Shown: positions 46,032 through 53,600, counted from the first letter of the stretch. The stretch: DNA of 64,000 nt from Ferrovibrio terrae (GCF_007197755.1 NZ_CP041636.1:3942001-4006000); one strand, 5' to 3'. The notes: generated by a model from the sequence alone, not told the origin. Made by a program: numbers and translations.

Positions 46032-46085
46032 AATAAAAAAGCGCCCCTCGACAGCAGCCTCGGAAGAGGCCGTATCGCGGGACGC
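46032..46085 (-). terminator. Leader terminator (attenuator) before nrtA
   Basis: On the minus strand GCGTCCCGCGA (46085-46075) pairs with TCGAGGGGCGC (46051-46041) with a single mismatch and one G-U pair. An inner hairpin GGCCTC-TTCC-GAGGCT sits in the loop, and the stem runs straight into TTTTTTATT (46040-46032). This is an intrinsic terminator between nasT and nrtA, 42 nt before the nrtA start, so it must be bypassed for the nitrate genes to be expressed. Confidence 0.85.
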
Positions 46086-46156
46086 CATTGTCCAGTCCGG
46101 GACCGGGCACTCTTGCGCAAACCTGGGGAGGCTTTTGCCTGGAGGATCCGGTCAAT

Positions 46157-46235
46157 CCCGCTGCGCCATTGCAGCGGGAGGTTCACACTCTGTTTAGCAG
46201 GAAGCGTGCCACAGCCTGCCGCAGTGCAGCATGGG
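46157..46235 (-). ncRNA. ANTAR-type dual-hexaloop RNA element (NasT target)
   Basis: Two hairpins in the leader RNA each carry a six-base loop with A at position 1 and G at position 4, the known signature recognised by ANTAR domains. Hairpin 1 is CTGC-ACTGCG-GCAG (46229-46216), with weaker pairing extending to about 46235. Hairpin 2 is CCCGCTGC-AATGGC-GCAGCGGG (46178-46157), an exact 8-bp stem. The linker is 37 nt. The terminator begins 71 nt later. Binding by NasT, encoded directly upstream, is predicted to let polymerase pass into nrtA. Confidence 0.75.
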
Positions 46236-46333
46236 CGGTTTCGCGAGATTTTTCAGGGGGATGGCGCGGCTGCACGATTCGGGGCAGATATGCCGCACTG
46301 CACAAATTTCAGGCGGATGCCCGGGCGGCCTGC

Positions 46334-46924
46334 CTACTTCTTCTTCAACACGTCGGCAAACGCCAGCAGCGCTTCGGCCACATCGACCAGACGCTGCTGG
46401 CGGTCCATCGCGAGCTTGCGCAGCGCCGCATAGGCCTCGTCTTCGCCGATCTTGCGCTCGCGCATCAGCAGCCCTTTGGCGCGCTCGATCAGCTTGCGTT
46501 CAGATAGGGTGGCCTTGGTCTTTTTCAACTCGTCGCGCAGCGCCTGGAATTCACGGAAACGCGCGACGGCGACATCGATGATCGGCTTCACCCGCTTGGG
46601 GTTCATGCCGTCGATGATATAGGCGGAAACCCCGGCCTGCATGGCTTCCTGGATCATCGTGTCGTCGGACTGGTCGACAAACATCACGATCGGGCGCGGC
46701 TCGTCGGCATTGATCTGGCGCATGCTGTCGATGGTGTCGCGCGAGGGGCTTTCCATGTCGACGATGATCACGTCGGGCGCGATTTCCTGCACGCGTTTGG
46801 CCGACAGCTCGCGCGGCGCCAGCTGCGCCACCAGCGTATAGCCCTTGCCCTGCAGCGCCTCGGCCAGCACGACGGCGCGGTCTGGGTCTTCGTCGATGAG
46901 AAGGATACGGATCACTGGGGTCAC
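46334..46924 (-). CDS. nasT: Nitrate antiterminator NasT (response-regulator-like + ANTAR)
   Basis: NasT is an RNA-binding antiterminator controlled by NasS. The 196-residue protein has a receiver-like N-terminal domain (RILLIDEDPDRA; VIIVDMESPSRDT at the usual phosphoacceptor strand) and a C-terminal ANTAR domain (about 130-190: ERKLIERAKGLLMRERKIGEDEAYAALRKLAMD). The start is probably GTG 46924, though a second GTG lies three codons on. It is separated from nrtA by the 344-nt leader that holds its presumed target. Confidence 0.92.
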   Translation of the reverse strand: MTPVIRILLIDEDPDRAVVLAEALQGKGYTLVAQLAPRELSAKRVQEIAPDVIIVDMESPSRDTIDSMRQINADEPRPIVMFVDQSDDTMIQEAMQAGVSAYIIDGMNPKRVKPIIDVAVARFREFQALRDELKKTKATLSERKLIERAKGLLMRERKIGEDEAYAALRKLAMDRQQRLVDVAEALLAFADVLKKK

Positions 46925-47007
46925 GGGGCTGCGGCGGACTGGCGTTTACCAGTGACGTAGCAAGATGCGTACCGTCTTATTGGCCGGAGCGAATAGAAAG
47001 GTTTTAG

Positions 47008-47083
47008 TGGTGGCTGGAGGCGGATTTGAACCGCCGACCCAGGGCTTATGAGTCCCTTGCTCTACCAACTGAGCTATCCAGCC
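47008..47083 (-). tRNA. tRNA-Met (CAT), elongator type
   Basis: A full cloverleaf of 76 nt with encoded CCA. Acceptor GGCTGGA/TCCAGCC, D-arm GCTC..GAGC, anticodon loop CTCATAA, T-arm GGCGG-TTCAAAT-CCGCC. The G1-C72 pair rules out initiator tRNA. A lysidine-type tRNA-Ile(CAT) is possible but less likely. The anticodon stem AGGGA/GCCCT has an A-G opposition at 31/39. Confidence 0.93.
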
Positions 47084-47179
47084 ACACTAAACGTCCCGCC
47101 ACCGAGCATGTCGGCCCCGGGAGGCGCATGAAATACGGGCAGAGCCCCGATCTGTCAAGCGCGGGACAAGTCGTTGTTT

Positions 47180-48343
47180 TCAAGCGGCTAATTCGGCCCC
47201 CGCGAGCGTCTCCGCCCGTGCGATCCAGCCGCCGCCGAGCAGTCGTTCGCCGCCATAGACCACGCCGGCCTGGCCGGGCGCGACGCCGTATTCGGCCGAA
47301 TAGAGTTCCAGCCGTGCGGTCCCCTTTTCGCTGGCCGCGAATATTCTCGCGGCAACGGCCGGCTGCGCCGAGCGCAGCTTCACGGTCACATCGAGTCCCT
47401 CGGCCGGGATCGCGCCGCCGAGCCAGTTGAGTTCGCGCAAACCGACGACCTTGCGCGCCAGCGCCTCGCGCGGACCGACCACGACGCGCCGCGTCGCCGC
47501 ATCGAGGCGCACGACATACAGCGGCTCGCTTGCTGCGATGCCAATGCCCTTGCGCTGGCCCACGGTGAAATGAATCACGCCGTCGTGTCTGCCAAGTACA
47601 TTGCCTTGCACATCGACGATCTCGCCCGGCTCGGCCGCTTCAGGCCGCAGCTTGCTCACCACGCTGGCGTAATCGCCATTGGGCACGAAGCAGATATCCT
47701 GGCTGTCCGGCTTGTCGGCCACGATCAGCCCGAACTCTTCGGCCAGCCTGCGCACCTCGGGCTTTTCCAGATGGCCCAGCGGGAAGCGCAGGTAGTCGAG
47801 CTGCGCCTGCGTCGTGGTGTAGAGGAAATAGCTCTGGTCGCGGCGCGGATCGGCGCCGCGCAGCAGCTGCGAATGCCCGTCATCGCCCAGCACGCGCTGC
47901 ACATAATGGCCAGTGGCGAGGCAGTCGGCATCGAGATCGCGCGCGGTCTCCAGCAGGTCGCGGAACTTGACGCGCTGGTTGCAGCGGATGCAGGGGATCG
48001 GCGTTTCGCCGCGCACGTAACTGTCGGCGAATTCGTCGATCACCGCCTGGCGGAAACGGCTTTCGTAATCCAGCACGTAATGCGGAATGCCGAGACGCTC
48101 GGACACCATGCGCGCATCGTGGATATCCTGCCCGGCGCAGCAGGCGCCTTTTTTCGCAATCGCCGCGCCATGATCGTAGAGCTGCAGCGTAATGCCGATG
48201 ACATCGTAACCCTGGCGCTTGAGCAGCCCGGCGACCACGGAGGAATCCACCCCGCCCGACATGGCGACGACCACGCGCGTCTCGCCCGGGGCTTTGGCGA
48301 AGCCCAGCGAGTTCAAAGCGGTGGTCTGGTCGGCGGCGGTCAT
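47180..48343 (-). CDS. mnmA: tRNA-specific 2-thiouridylase MnmA
   Basis: MnmA thiolates U34 of Lys, Glu and Gln tRNAs. The PP-loop is [14 protein letters not shown] (about residue 25-38). The two catalytic cysteines are in PIPCIRCN (about 115) and DICFVP (about 215). TGHYVQR and the C-terminal beta-barrel domain complete the 387-residue protein. It lies near a tRNA gene by chance or shared regulation; nothing indicates an operon. Confidence 0.95.
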   Translation of the reverse strand: MTAADQTTALNSLGFAKAPGETRVVVAMSGGVDSSVVAGLLKRQGYDVIGITLQLYDHGAAIAKKGACCAGQDIHDARMVSERLGIPHYVLDYESRFRQAVIDEFADSYVRGETPIPCIRCNQRVKFRDLLETARDLDADCLATGHYVQRVLGDDGHSQLLRGADPRRDQSYFLYTTTQAQLDYLRFPLGHLEKPEVRRLAEEFGLIVADKPDSQDICFVPNGDYASVVSKLRPEAAEPGEIVDVQGNVLGRHDGVIHFTVGQRKGIGIAASEPLYVVRLDAATRRVVVGPREALARKVVGLRELNWLGGAIPAEGLDVTVKLRSAQPAVAARIFAASEKGTARLELYSAEYGVAPGQAGVVYGGERLLGGGWIARAETLAGAELAA

Positions 48344-48400
48344 CTGGCGGCGGCGGTCCTTATGCGGCGGGGCGGACTATAGCGCCCGAACCCCGCCAGA

Positions 48401-48445
48401 CAAGCTCAGAGGCGGCAAGCTCAGAGGCGGCAAGCTCTGGGGCGA
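48401..48445. repeat. 15-bp tandem repeat, three units
   Basis: CAAGCTCAGAGGCGG occurs twice exactly (48401-48415, 48416-48430) and once diverged (48431-48445); a fourth degenerate start (CAAGATC) follows. It is the first of three different tandem arrays packed between mnmA and the gene at 48810. The 466-nt gap 48344-48809 has no other recognisable gene. Confidence 0.85.
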
Positions 48446-48489
48446 CAAGATCCTCCGGGTCAGGATTGTTTCCCGGCGGCTCGATCCGG

Positions 48490-48573
48490 CTCGACTGAGG
48501 CCCGGTGGGGGCTGAGTGAGGTCTATTTGATGCTGAGTCAGGTCTATTCGGGGCCAAGTGAGGTCCATTCGGG
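48490..48573. repeat. 21-bp tandem repeat, three clear units
   Basis: Units 48511-48531, 48532-48552 and 48553-48573 share the core GCTGAGTGAGGTCTATT with few changes; a more diverged unit may lie at 48490-48510. The last unit runs directly into the decamer array. Confidence 0.8.
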
Positions 48574-48692
48574 TTCGTGGGTGTTCGTTTTGCTTCGTTC
48601 GGGTTCGTAGCGGTTCGTGGCGGTTCGTGGCGGTTCGCTGATGTTCGTGGCGGTTCCCTGGCGTTCGTGGCGGTTCGTAGAGCTTCGCTCCG
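48573..48692. repeat. Decamer repeat array 2 (GTTCG + 5 nt)
   Basis: Twelve units of 10 bp in exact register: GTTCG (or CTTCG, GTTCC) at 48573, 48583 and so on every 10 bp to 48683. The commonest unit is GTTCGTGGCG. It is the reverse complement of the array at 97-231. The 20-mer CTGGCGTTCGTGGCGGTTCG at 48658-48677 is the exact reverse complement of 187-206, and a second 13-nt block is also shared (48585-48597 with 217-229). Confidence 0.87.
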
Positions 48693-48809
48693 GCTAACGT
48701 GAGCTATCGCATACATAGGTATTCAGCGGCAGCCGCCACGGCTGGACAGGCGCGCCGCCTTATGAGAACATATCACGAACTCTGTAATCCGGCAAGCGGA
48801 GGACGACCC

Positions 48810-49244
48810 ATGGTGAAAACGGCGACAGCGGCCCTGCCCTGCAAGCACCTGTCTGTCTCGATCCCGCAACCCTTCGAACGGGTGAATGCGTTTCTGTCCG
48901 ACCCGGCGAACTGGACGCTCTGGGCCAGCGGCCTGGGCGAGATGCAGTTCGATGCCGCACGCGATGTCTGGACCGCGCAACAGGACGGCGTCGGCGTGGT
49001 GACGATTGTATTCACGCCGCCGAATGCTTTCGGGATTCTGGATCACCGCGTGACACTGCCCGATGGCAGCGTGGTGATCATGCCGGTGCGCGCGATGGCG
49101 AATGGCGACAGCACGGAGCTTGTGCTGACGCTGTTCCGCCAGCCCGGCATGGATGATGCGACGTGGAAGCGTGATGAGGAGTGGGTGAAGAAGGATTTGG
49201 AGAGATTGAAGAAAATTATCGGCGCAACGGAATGTCCGAGATAA
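48810..49244 (+). CDS. SRPBCC-like small protein
   Basis: A 144-residue protein with the look of a START/SRPBCC lipid-binding or cyclase fold: VSIPQPFERVNAFLSDPANWTLWASGLG at the start, beta-rich middle, and a C-terminal long helix (DATWKRDEEWVKKDLERLKKI). ATG 48810 has GGAGG 7 nt upstream. The frame is open to 48699 over repeat-flanking sequence, which I do not include. Function unknown. Its 3' end overlaps the convergent DUF2971 pseudogene by 29 bp. Confidence 0.75.
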   Translation: MVKTATAALPCKHLSVSIPQPFERVNAFLSDPANWTLWASGLGEMQFDAARDVWTAQQDGVGVVTIVFTPPNAFGILDHRVTLPDGSVVIMPVRAMANGDSTELVLTLFRQPGMDDATWKRDEEWVKKDLERLKKIIGATECPR

Positions 49245-50200
49245 ACACTCGCTTGTAAGCGTCTTCTACCCCGGCCTCTTTAAGCAAAATGATAAATGCG
49301 TCGTAAAGGGCAGCAGGATAATCAGACGGCCCAATAATGATGCGATCAATCAACTCAGGTATTTCTATACCAGTAAGACCTTGGTCAGGAAAATTCCTTA
49401 ACGGAATCTTGTAAACTGGCTGAGGAACACCCGCGATCACTCTTACGTCCCTCAGCAATCACTCTTACGTCCCTCAGCAATACATTGGAGGGACTGTACA
49501 TCGGGTTAAAAAGAATTCGCCATTCGCGTTCCTCCCAAAATCCGGGATGCTTGGTACACAGGGCAGCAAACATGAGCATATTAAACGCCATATTTTTTAT
49601 GGCTTCACGGCCGTATGGGCGGAGCAGATCAATATTTTCTTCTATTCCATCCACAACTATTTTGAACTCAGCATCAAATTCCGAATCGCTGAGATAAGCG
49701 ACAGGGCTCGTGTATGCGTGGAAAACATCACTCTCGTTAAAAAACGGAGCGGCGTTCATAACAAAGGCAACTCCTGTGCCGCCGCCGTATCCGCGCCACA
49801 TGGAGAGGCGGCCAAAAGTATCCTCGGTATCGTAGTGTTCAGAGAAGCATGTGAAATATGTGCTGGTGCGAAGACGATCACGCCAATCGTTATAAAAAGT
49901 TTGTAATTCTTTCGATAGACCATCGAAAAGATGGTCTAAGGCAACCTGAAATCGCTTTCCATTACTCCCCTTATTATAGGCCGCGGCCACACAATTCATT
50001 CCATGCTCCACTTCCATGATATCATTCATGCAAGTCGAATTTCGCATCCACACTTCTTTATTACGCAAAATACTCATTGCCGCATCAGCGTTTGTGTAGT
50101 GGACAAAGCGGCCATTGCGCTTTTGCACTTCCGCTTGTCGGTTATGCATGTAAGGGAAAAACACCTGCAACGCAGGCCGCATATCAAGGGGATCAGACAT
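49216..50200 (-). pseudogene. DUF2971 family gene frameshifted by a 22-bp tandem duplication
   Basis: The 5' part (50200 to about 49460) encodes a DUF2971-type protein (FVHYTNADAAMSILRNKEVW, FTCFSEHYDTEDTFGRLSMW, HPGFWEEREWRILF). After LLRDVRVIA it shifts into EGRKSD and stops at 49385. The true continuation, LLRDVRVIAGVPQPVYKIP to ISDIPLRR, lies in another frame (49458-49216). Removing one copy of the 22-bp repeat restores a single frame of about 320 codons. The gene is clearly AT-richer than its neighbours, which suggests transfer. DUF2971 genes often occur in accessory or defence regions; the function is unknown. Confidence 0.85.
49436..49479. repeat. Exact 22-bp tandem duplication
   Basis: Two identical 22-bp copies, 49436-49457 and 49458-49479, beginning ATCACTCTTACGTCC and ending CTCAGCA. 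As 22 is not a multiple of three, the duplication shifts the frame of the DUF2971 gene. Slipped-strand loss of one copy would repair it. Confidence 0.95.
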
Positions 50201-50213
50201 GATGGAATCGTCC

Positions 50214-50238
50214 AAAGTGTGGCTGTCAGTCACACTTT
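50214..50238. promoter_or_regulatory. Inverted repeat upstream of the DUF2971 gene
   Basis: AAAGTGTG and CACACTTT are exact inverted 8-mers separated by 9 nt, 14-38 bp before the start codon at 50200. It could be an operator or a leader hairpin. No T-run suits a terminator. Confidence 0.5.
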
Positions 50239-50322
50239 AGCTTCGCTTTGCCTCGATGGTCCATCTGCAATTCAGAACATTGACAAACCCGAGGATGACG
50301 GTTACGCGGCGTTGATCGCATA

Positions 50323-51195
50323 TTACGCCACCCTCTTCCGCTTCGTGAGAATCTCCGCCAGCGCGCTCACCTTCGCCTGCGGCTGGTCCTTGCGCCACAC
50401 CAGCAGCGTCTTCGCGCGCTGGAACGGCGCCGGCAGTTTGTGTTCGCGCAGCTTGCTGCGCGCGGCATAGCCATCCAGCACGCTGCGTGGCATCAGCGCC
50501 GCGCCCATGCCGGCCGCCACGCAGCCGAGCATCACGTGATACGACGCCAGCTCCACCGTGCGCGCGATCTCGCGCCCGCCCTGGCCGAACCAGCGTTCCA
50601 GCCGCTCGCGATGCGGACAGCCGGGATGAAACGCCAGCACGCTCGCCTCACGCAGGTCGGCGGGTTTCCGCACGACTGGATGATCGGCAACTGTGACCAG
50701 CACCAGTTCCTCGTCGAACACGGCCAATGAGCTGAGCCGCGCATCGCTGACCGGTTCGGCCACCAGGGCTGCATCGCTCTCGCCCGCCAGCACTTTCGCC
50801 ATCAGCTCGCGCGGCGAGCCGGTATGCAGCTCGACGCGCACCTCGGCATATCTGCGATGATATTCGGCCAGCGGCCCGGGCAGGCGCACGCCGGCGGTGC
50901 TTTCCATCGTGCCGAGCGTGAGCAGGCCGCGCGGCGGCGCATCCGTCTGCACGGCGTTGCGGGCTTCGTCCGCCAGCACCAGCAGGCGGTGTGCATAGTC
51001 CAGCAGCGTGCGGCCGGCCGGCGTGATCTGCAGCCGCTTGCCGACGCGCACAAACAGCTGCGTGCCGAGGTCCTCTTCCAGTTTCTGGATGCGCGCCGTC
51101 ACATTCGACTGCACGCGATGCAGCCGGTTGGCCGCCGCCGTGATGCCGCCGCTTTCCACCACGGTGCGGAAGACATGCAGGTCGGTCAGGTCCAT
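50323..51195 (-). CDS. LysR family transcriptional regulator
   Basis: 290 residues: N-terminal helix-turn-helix (MDLTDLHVFRTVVESGGITAAANRLHRVQSNVTARI is the typical LysR start) and a C-terminal periplasmic-binding-like effector domain from about 90. It is divergent from the monooxygenase at 51309, and a T-N11-A box lies 8 bp upstream of its start. The effector is unknown. Confidence 0.93.
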   Translation of the reverse strand: MDLTDLHVFRTVVESGGITAAANRLHRVQSNVTARIQKLEEDLGTQLFVRVGKRLQITPAGRTLLDYAHRLLVLADEARNAVQTDAPPRGLLTLGTMESTAGVRLPGPLAEYHRRYAEVRVELHTGSPRELMAKVLAGESDAALVAEPVSDARLSSLAVFDEELVLVTVADHPVVRKPADLREASVLAFHPGCPHRERLERWFGQGGREIARTVELASYHVMLGCVAAGMGAALMPRSVLDGYAARSKLREHKLPAPFQRAKTLLVWRKDQPQAKVSALAEILTKRKRVA

Positions 51196-51202
51196 TTTCC
51201 AT

Positions 51203-51217
51203 ATCTCGTTTAGAGAT
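51203..51217. promoter_or_regulatory. LysR-type T-N11-A box
   Basis: ATCTC-GTTTA-GAGAT is a perfect interrupted palindrome of the LysR-box form in the divergent promoter between the regulator (51195) and the monooxygenase (51309). A second dyad, GATC-AATAT-GATC, overlaps its right end. Confidence 0.6.
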
Positions 51218-51308
51218 CAATATGATCAGTATTATTCATTTTACGGGATATGCGGCCAAAGGCAATATCCGCCGCGTCGTTGCAGACCAACCCGAAAAGA
51301 GCCTCCCC

Positions 51309-51671
51309 ATGATCCTCGTCGCCTTCCGCAGCCGCCTGCGGCCCGAAGCCACTGAATCTTACGCCGCCATGGCGCAGCAGATCGGCCCGCTGGCGATGGC
51401 GGTGCCCGGCTATGTCGCGCACAAGGCCTATACCGCCGCCGATGGCGAACGCGTCACGCTGGTGGAATACGAGTCAGAAGACGCCGTGAAACTCTGGGCG
51501 CGCGACCGCCAGCATGCGGCAGCCAAGAAAGCCGGCCATGCCGAGTTCTTTTCCTGGTTTCGCGTGCAGGTCTGCCAGGTGCTGAGCGACCGCAGCCATG
51601 ATGCCGCCGACAAACGGCCGGCCGCGCCGCCTGCCGCTTCCGGTCATCCGGTGATCGCGCGCTATTACTGA
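51309..51671 (+). CDS. Antibiotic biosynthesis monooxygenase (ABM) domain protein
   Basis: A 120-residue small ABM/dimeric alpha-beta barrel protein: MILVAFRSRLRPEATESYAAM, the VPGYVAHKAY strand and ESEDAVKLWARDRQHAAAKK. Such proteins oxidise quinones or act on haem; the substrate here is unknown. ATG 51309 is chosen over an open frame from 51222, which overlaps the regulatory box region. It is probably controlled by the divergent LysR regulator. The 3' end overlaps the convergent TauE-type gene by 7 nt. Confidence 0.83.
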   Translation: MILVAFRSRLRPEATESYAAMAQQIGPLAMAVPGYVAHKAYTAADGERVTLVEYESEDAVKLWARDRQHAAAKKAGHAEFFSWFRVQVCQVLSDRSHDAADKRPAAPPAASGHPVIARYY

Positions 51672-52432
51672 AGCAGCCAGCGCGCCACGATATAGCCGCC
51701 GAGCAGCAGCAGCGCGCCATAGAAGGCTTTCCTGAACGCCGCTTCCGACAGGCGGTCGCGCAGGCGCTGGCCGATCACCATGCCGAGCAGGGCCGGCAGC
51801 ACGCACAGCCCCGAGAGCAGCAGCAGGTCGAGGCTCAGCATGTTGCGGCCACCGAGCGATGCGCCCAGCCCGAGCGTGGAGGCCATGAACAGCATGCCCA
51901 TCGCCTGCACCAGCTGGTCGCGCGTCAGGCCCAGCGCCTGCAGATACGGCACGCCGGGCACCACGAAGCTGCCGGTCAGTCCGGTCAGCACGCCGTTGAT
52001 GCCGCCCACTAAAGGTCCCGCCCAGATTTCATGCCGTGCCGGCAGCGACAGCGGCGGACGAGCCAAGCCGAGCAAGGCATAGACCACCAGCAGCAGCCCG
52101 AGCAGCGCGCCGAGCGCCTTGGCATCGACGAGTTCGAGCGCGGCGCTGCCGAGCCAGATGGCGACGGCGGCGCAGAGCAGGAACAGCCAGAGCCGCTTCA
52201 GCAGCATCCTGAAATGCCCGCCGACAAAGGCCTGCCACAGATTGGTGATCGCGTTGGGCGCCAGCAGCAGGATCATCGCCAGCCTGAGGTCCATGGTGGC
52301 GGCGAGCAGCCCGAGCGAGATGCTGGGCAGGCCGAGCCCGATGGTGCCCTTCACCATGCCGGCGAGCAAAAAGACGGCGCCGACCCAGAGCAGCAGGACG
52401 GGCTCGAAGGGCAAGGCAACGGGGAAGGACAT
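51665..52432 (-). CDS. TauE/SafE family membrane exporter
   Basis: About eight transmembrane segments in 255 aa, with the family's two GG-x-x-x-x-x-[GT]-G-like patterns (VFLLAGMVKGTIGLGLPSIS and GPLVGGINGVLTGLTGSF). TauE/SafE proteins export sulfonates, sulfite or organic anions; the substrate here is unknown. ATG 52432 is used; the open frame to 52537 is not membrane-like. It ends convergent to the ABM gene. Confidence 0.88.
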   Translation of the reverse strand: MSFPVALPFEPVLLLWVGAVFLLAGMVKGTIGLGLPSISLGLLAATMDLRLAMILLLAPNAITNLWQAFVGGHFRMLLKRLWLFLLCAAVAIWLGSAALELVDAKALGALLGLLLVVYALLGLARPPLSLPARHEIWAGPLVGGINGVLTGLTGSFVVPGVPYLQALGLTRDQLVQAMGMLFMASTLGLGASLGGRNMLSLDLLLLSGLCVLPALLGMVIGQRLRDRLSEAAFRKAFYGALLLLGGYIVARWLLQ

Positions 52433-52547
52433 GACGGGGCGGCTCCGGTGTTTTTTGTGATTTTCAATGCCCGGAGTATGGCAGGCGGCGGCAGGCGAAT
52501 GCTTCGGCGGTGGCCGAAGTGTCCGCCGTTTCGTCATCTACTTATTA

Positions 52548-52622
52548 CGTCACCCTCGGGCTTGACCCGAGGGTCTTTCTCCATCCGGCATGAGATCCTC
52601 GGGTCAAGCCCGAGGATGACGG
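52548..52622. repeat. REP-like double palindrome 1
   Basis: Two back-to-back hairpins: ACCCTCGGG-CTTGA-CCCGAGGGT and ATCCTCGGG-TCAAG-CCCGAGGAT, separated by a TCTTTCTCC spacer, bounded by CGTC and GACGG. This resembles bacterial interspersed mosaic elements. The 340-nt gap 52433-52772 consists mainly of this element, the gene-tail copy and the second element. Confidence 0.85.
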
Positions 52623-52644
52623 TTTTAAAGTTGCAGCGTCCTGC

Positions 52645-52691
52645 CTACCCCAGCCACAGCAACGCCAGCGCGATCACCGCCGGCACGCAAC
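52645..52691 (-). pseudogene. Duplicated 3' tail of the DUF1304 gene
   Basis: On the minus strand this reads VPAVIALALLWLG-stop, nearly identical to the end of the intact DUF1304 protein (VPAAIALALLWLS-stop at 52773). Only the last 13 codons and stop are present, placed between the two REP-like elements. It looks like a remnant of a local tandem duplication of gene end plus REP. Confidence 0.75.
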
Positions 52692-52698
52692 CCCACTC

Positions 52699-52771
52699 CG
52701 TCACCCTCGGACTTGATCCGAGGGTCTTTCTCCGTCCGGCATGAGATCCCGGGTCAAGCCCGGGGACGACG
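52699..52771. repeat. REP-like double palindrome 2
   Basis: Second copy of the double palindrome with small changes (CCCTCGGACTTGATCCGAGGG, then CCCGGGTCAAGCCCGGG). It directly abuts the stop codon of the DUF1304 gene and may also serve as its transcription stop. Confidence 0.82.
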
Positions 52772-52772
52772 A

Positions 52773-53150
52773 CTATGAGAGCCACAGCAGCGCCAGCGCG
52801 ATCGCGGCAGGCACGGTCTGGATGTAGAGGATTTTCTTCGCCGCCGTCGCCGCGCCATAGACGCCGGCCACCGCCACACAGGCGAGGAAGAAGCTCTTGA
52901 TATGCAGCGCGGCGGGTTCGCCCCCTGCGAAGAGCGACGGATAGAGCAGCCCGAACACCAGCCCGGCGGCGAGGAACCCGTTGTAAAGCCCCTGGTTGGC
53001 GGCGAGCACCGCCGTGTCGCGCGCTTTCTCGGGCGTGTTGCGGAAGGCCTTCAGTCCGGCCGGCTTGGTCCAGAGAAACATCTCCAGCACCAGGATCCAG
53101 ACATGCAGCACGGCGACCAGCGCGACGGCAATGTTTGCGATGAGAGACAT
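52773..53150 (-). CDS. DUF1304 family membrane protein
   Basis: A 125-residue inner-membrane protein with four hydrophobic segments. It matches DUF1304: HVWILVLEMFLWTKPAG, VLAANQGLYNGFLAAGL and the third/fourth helices FFLACVAVAGVYGAA and AAIALALLWLS. Function unknown. It is followed on the same strand by a REP-like repeat and a copy of its own tail. Confidence 0.88.
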   Translation of the reverse strand: MSLIANIAVALVAVLHVWILVLEMFLWTKPAGLKAFRNTPEKARDTAVLAANQGLYNGFLAAGLVFGLLYPSLFAGGEPAALHIKSFFLACVAVAGVYGAATAAKKILYIQTVPAAIALALLWLS

Positions 53151-53163
53151 GGCTTATTCCCCC

Positions 53164-53532
53164 TTATTCGCTCTTGGCTGCAGCCGCCTGCACGGTCGGA
53201 TGCTGCGCCACCGCATCGAGCGCGCGGGCGGAGTACACCAGCGCCGCGCCGGCGCTGATCGCGATTGCCACGTTGCAGGCTTCGGCGATCTCTTCTTTCG
53301 TCGCGCCATGGCGGATCGCCGCATCGGTGTGCACGGTGATGCAGCCATCGCAGCGCAGGGCGACGCCGACCGCGATCGACATCAGCTCGCGCGTCTTGGC
53401 ATCGAGATGACCGCTGTCTTTATAGGCCGTCGCCATGGTGCGATAGCCGTCCATCGTGCCGGGGCTGAGCCTGGCGATCTCGCCCATCGTGGTCTTGAGC
53501 TGGCGGCGGTAGTCGTTCCAGTCGAGCATCAT
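53164..53532 (-). CDS. Carboxymuconolactone decarboxylase / AhpD-like protein
   Basis: A 122-residue alpha-helical protein of the CMD family. The CDGCITVH motif (Cys 61, Cys 64, His 68) is the redox-active C-x2-C-x3-H of AhpD-like peroxidases. HTDAAIRHGATKEEIAE follows. Probably an alkylhydroperoxidase-type activity; the partner reductant is unknown. It lies 13 nt before DUF1304 on the same strand and may be co-transcribed with it. Confidence 0.88.
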   Translation of the reverse strand: MMLDWNDYRRQLKTTMGEIARLSPGTMDGYRTMATAYKDSGHLDAKTRELMSIAVGVALRCDGCITVHTDAAIRHGATKEEIAEACNVAIAISAGAALVYSARALDAVAQHPTVQAAAAKSE

Positions 53533-53600
53533 GGCCTGTTCCCCCCGTGTAAGATGAGGGCAAGGCTGTGCCGCGCTGTCGCGATTGTCAATCTTTGCGA

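Noticed and set aside
44433-46433. A 666-codon plus-strand frame opposite nrtB, nrtA and the leader
   Set aside because: Antisense to nrtA/nrtB and crosses a transcription terminator; no recognisable protein.
48360-48716. Minus-strand frame with 7-residue repeats over the 15/21/10-bp arrays
   Set aside because: The 7-residue periodicity follows automatically from the 21-bp DNA unit; the frame runs unchanged through unrelated arrays and has no start signal.
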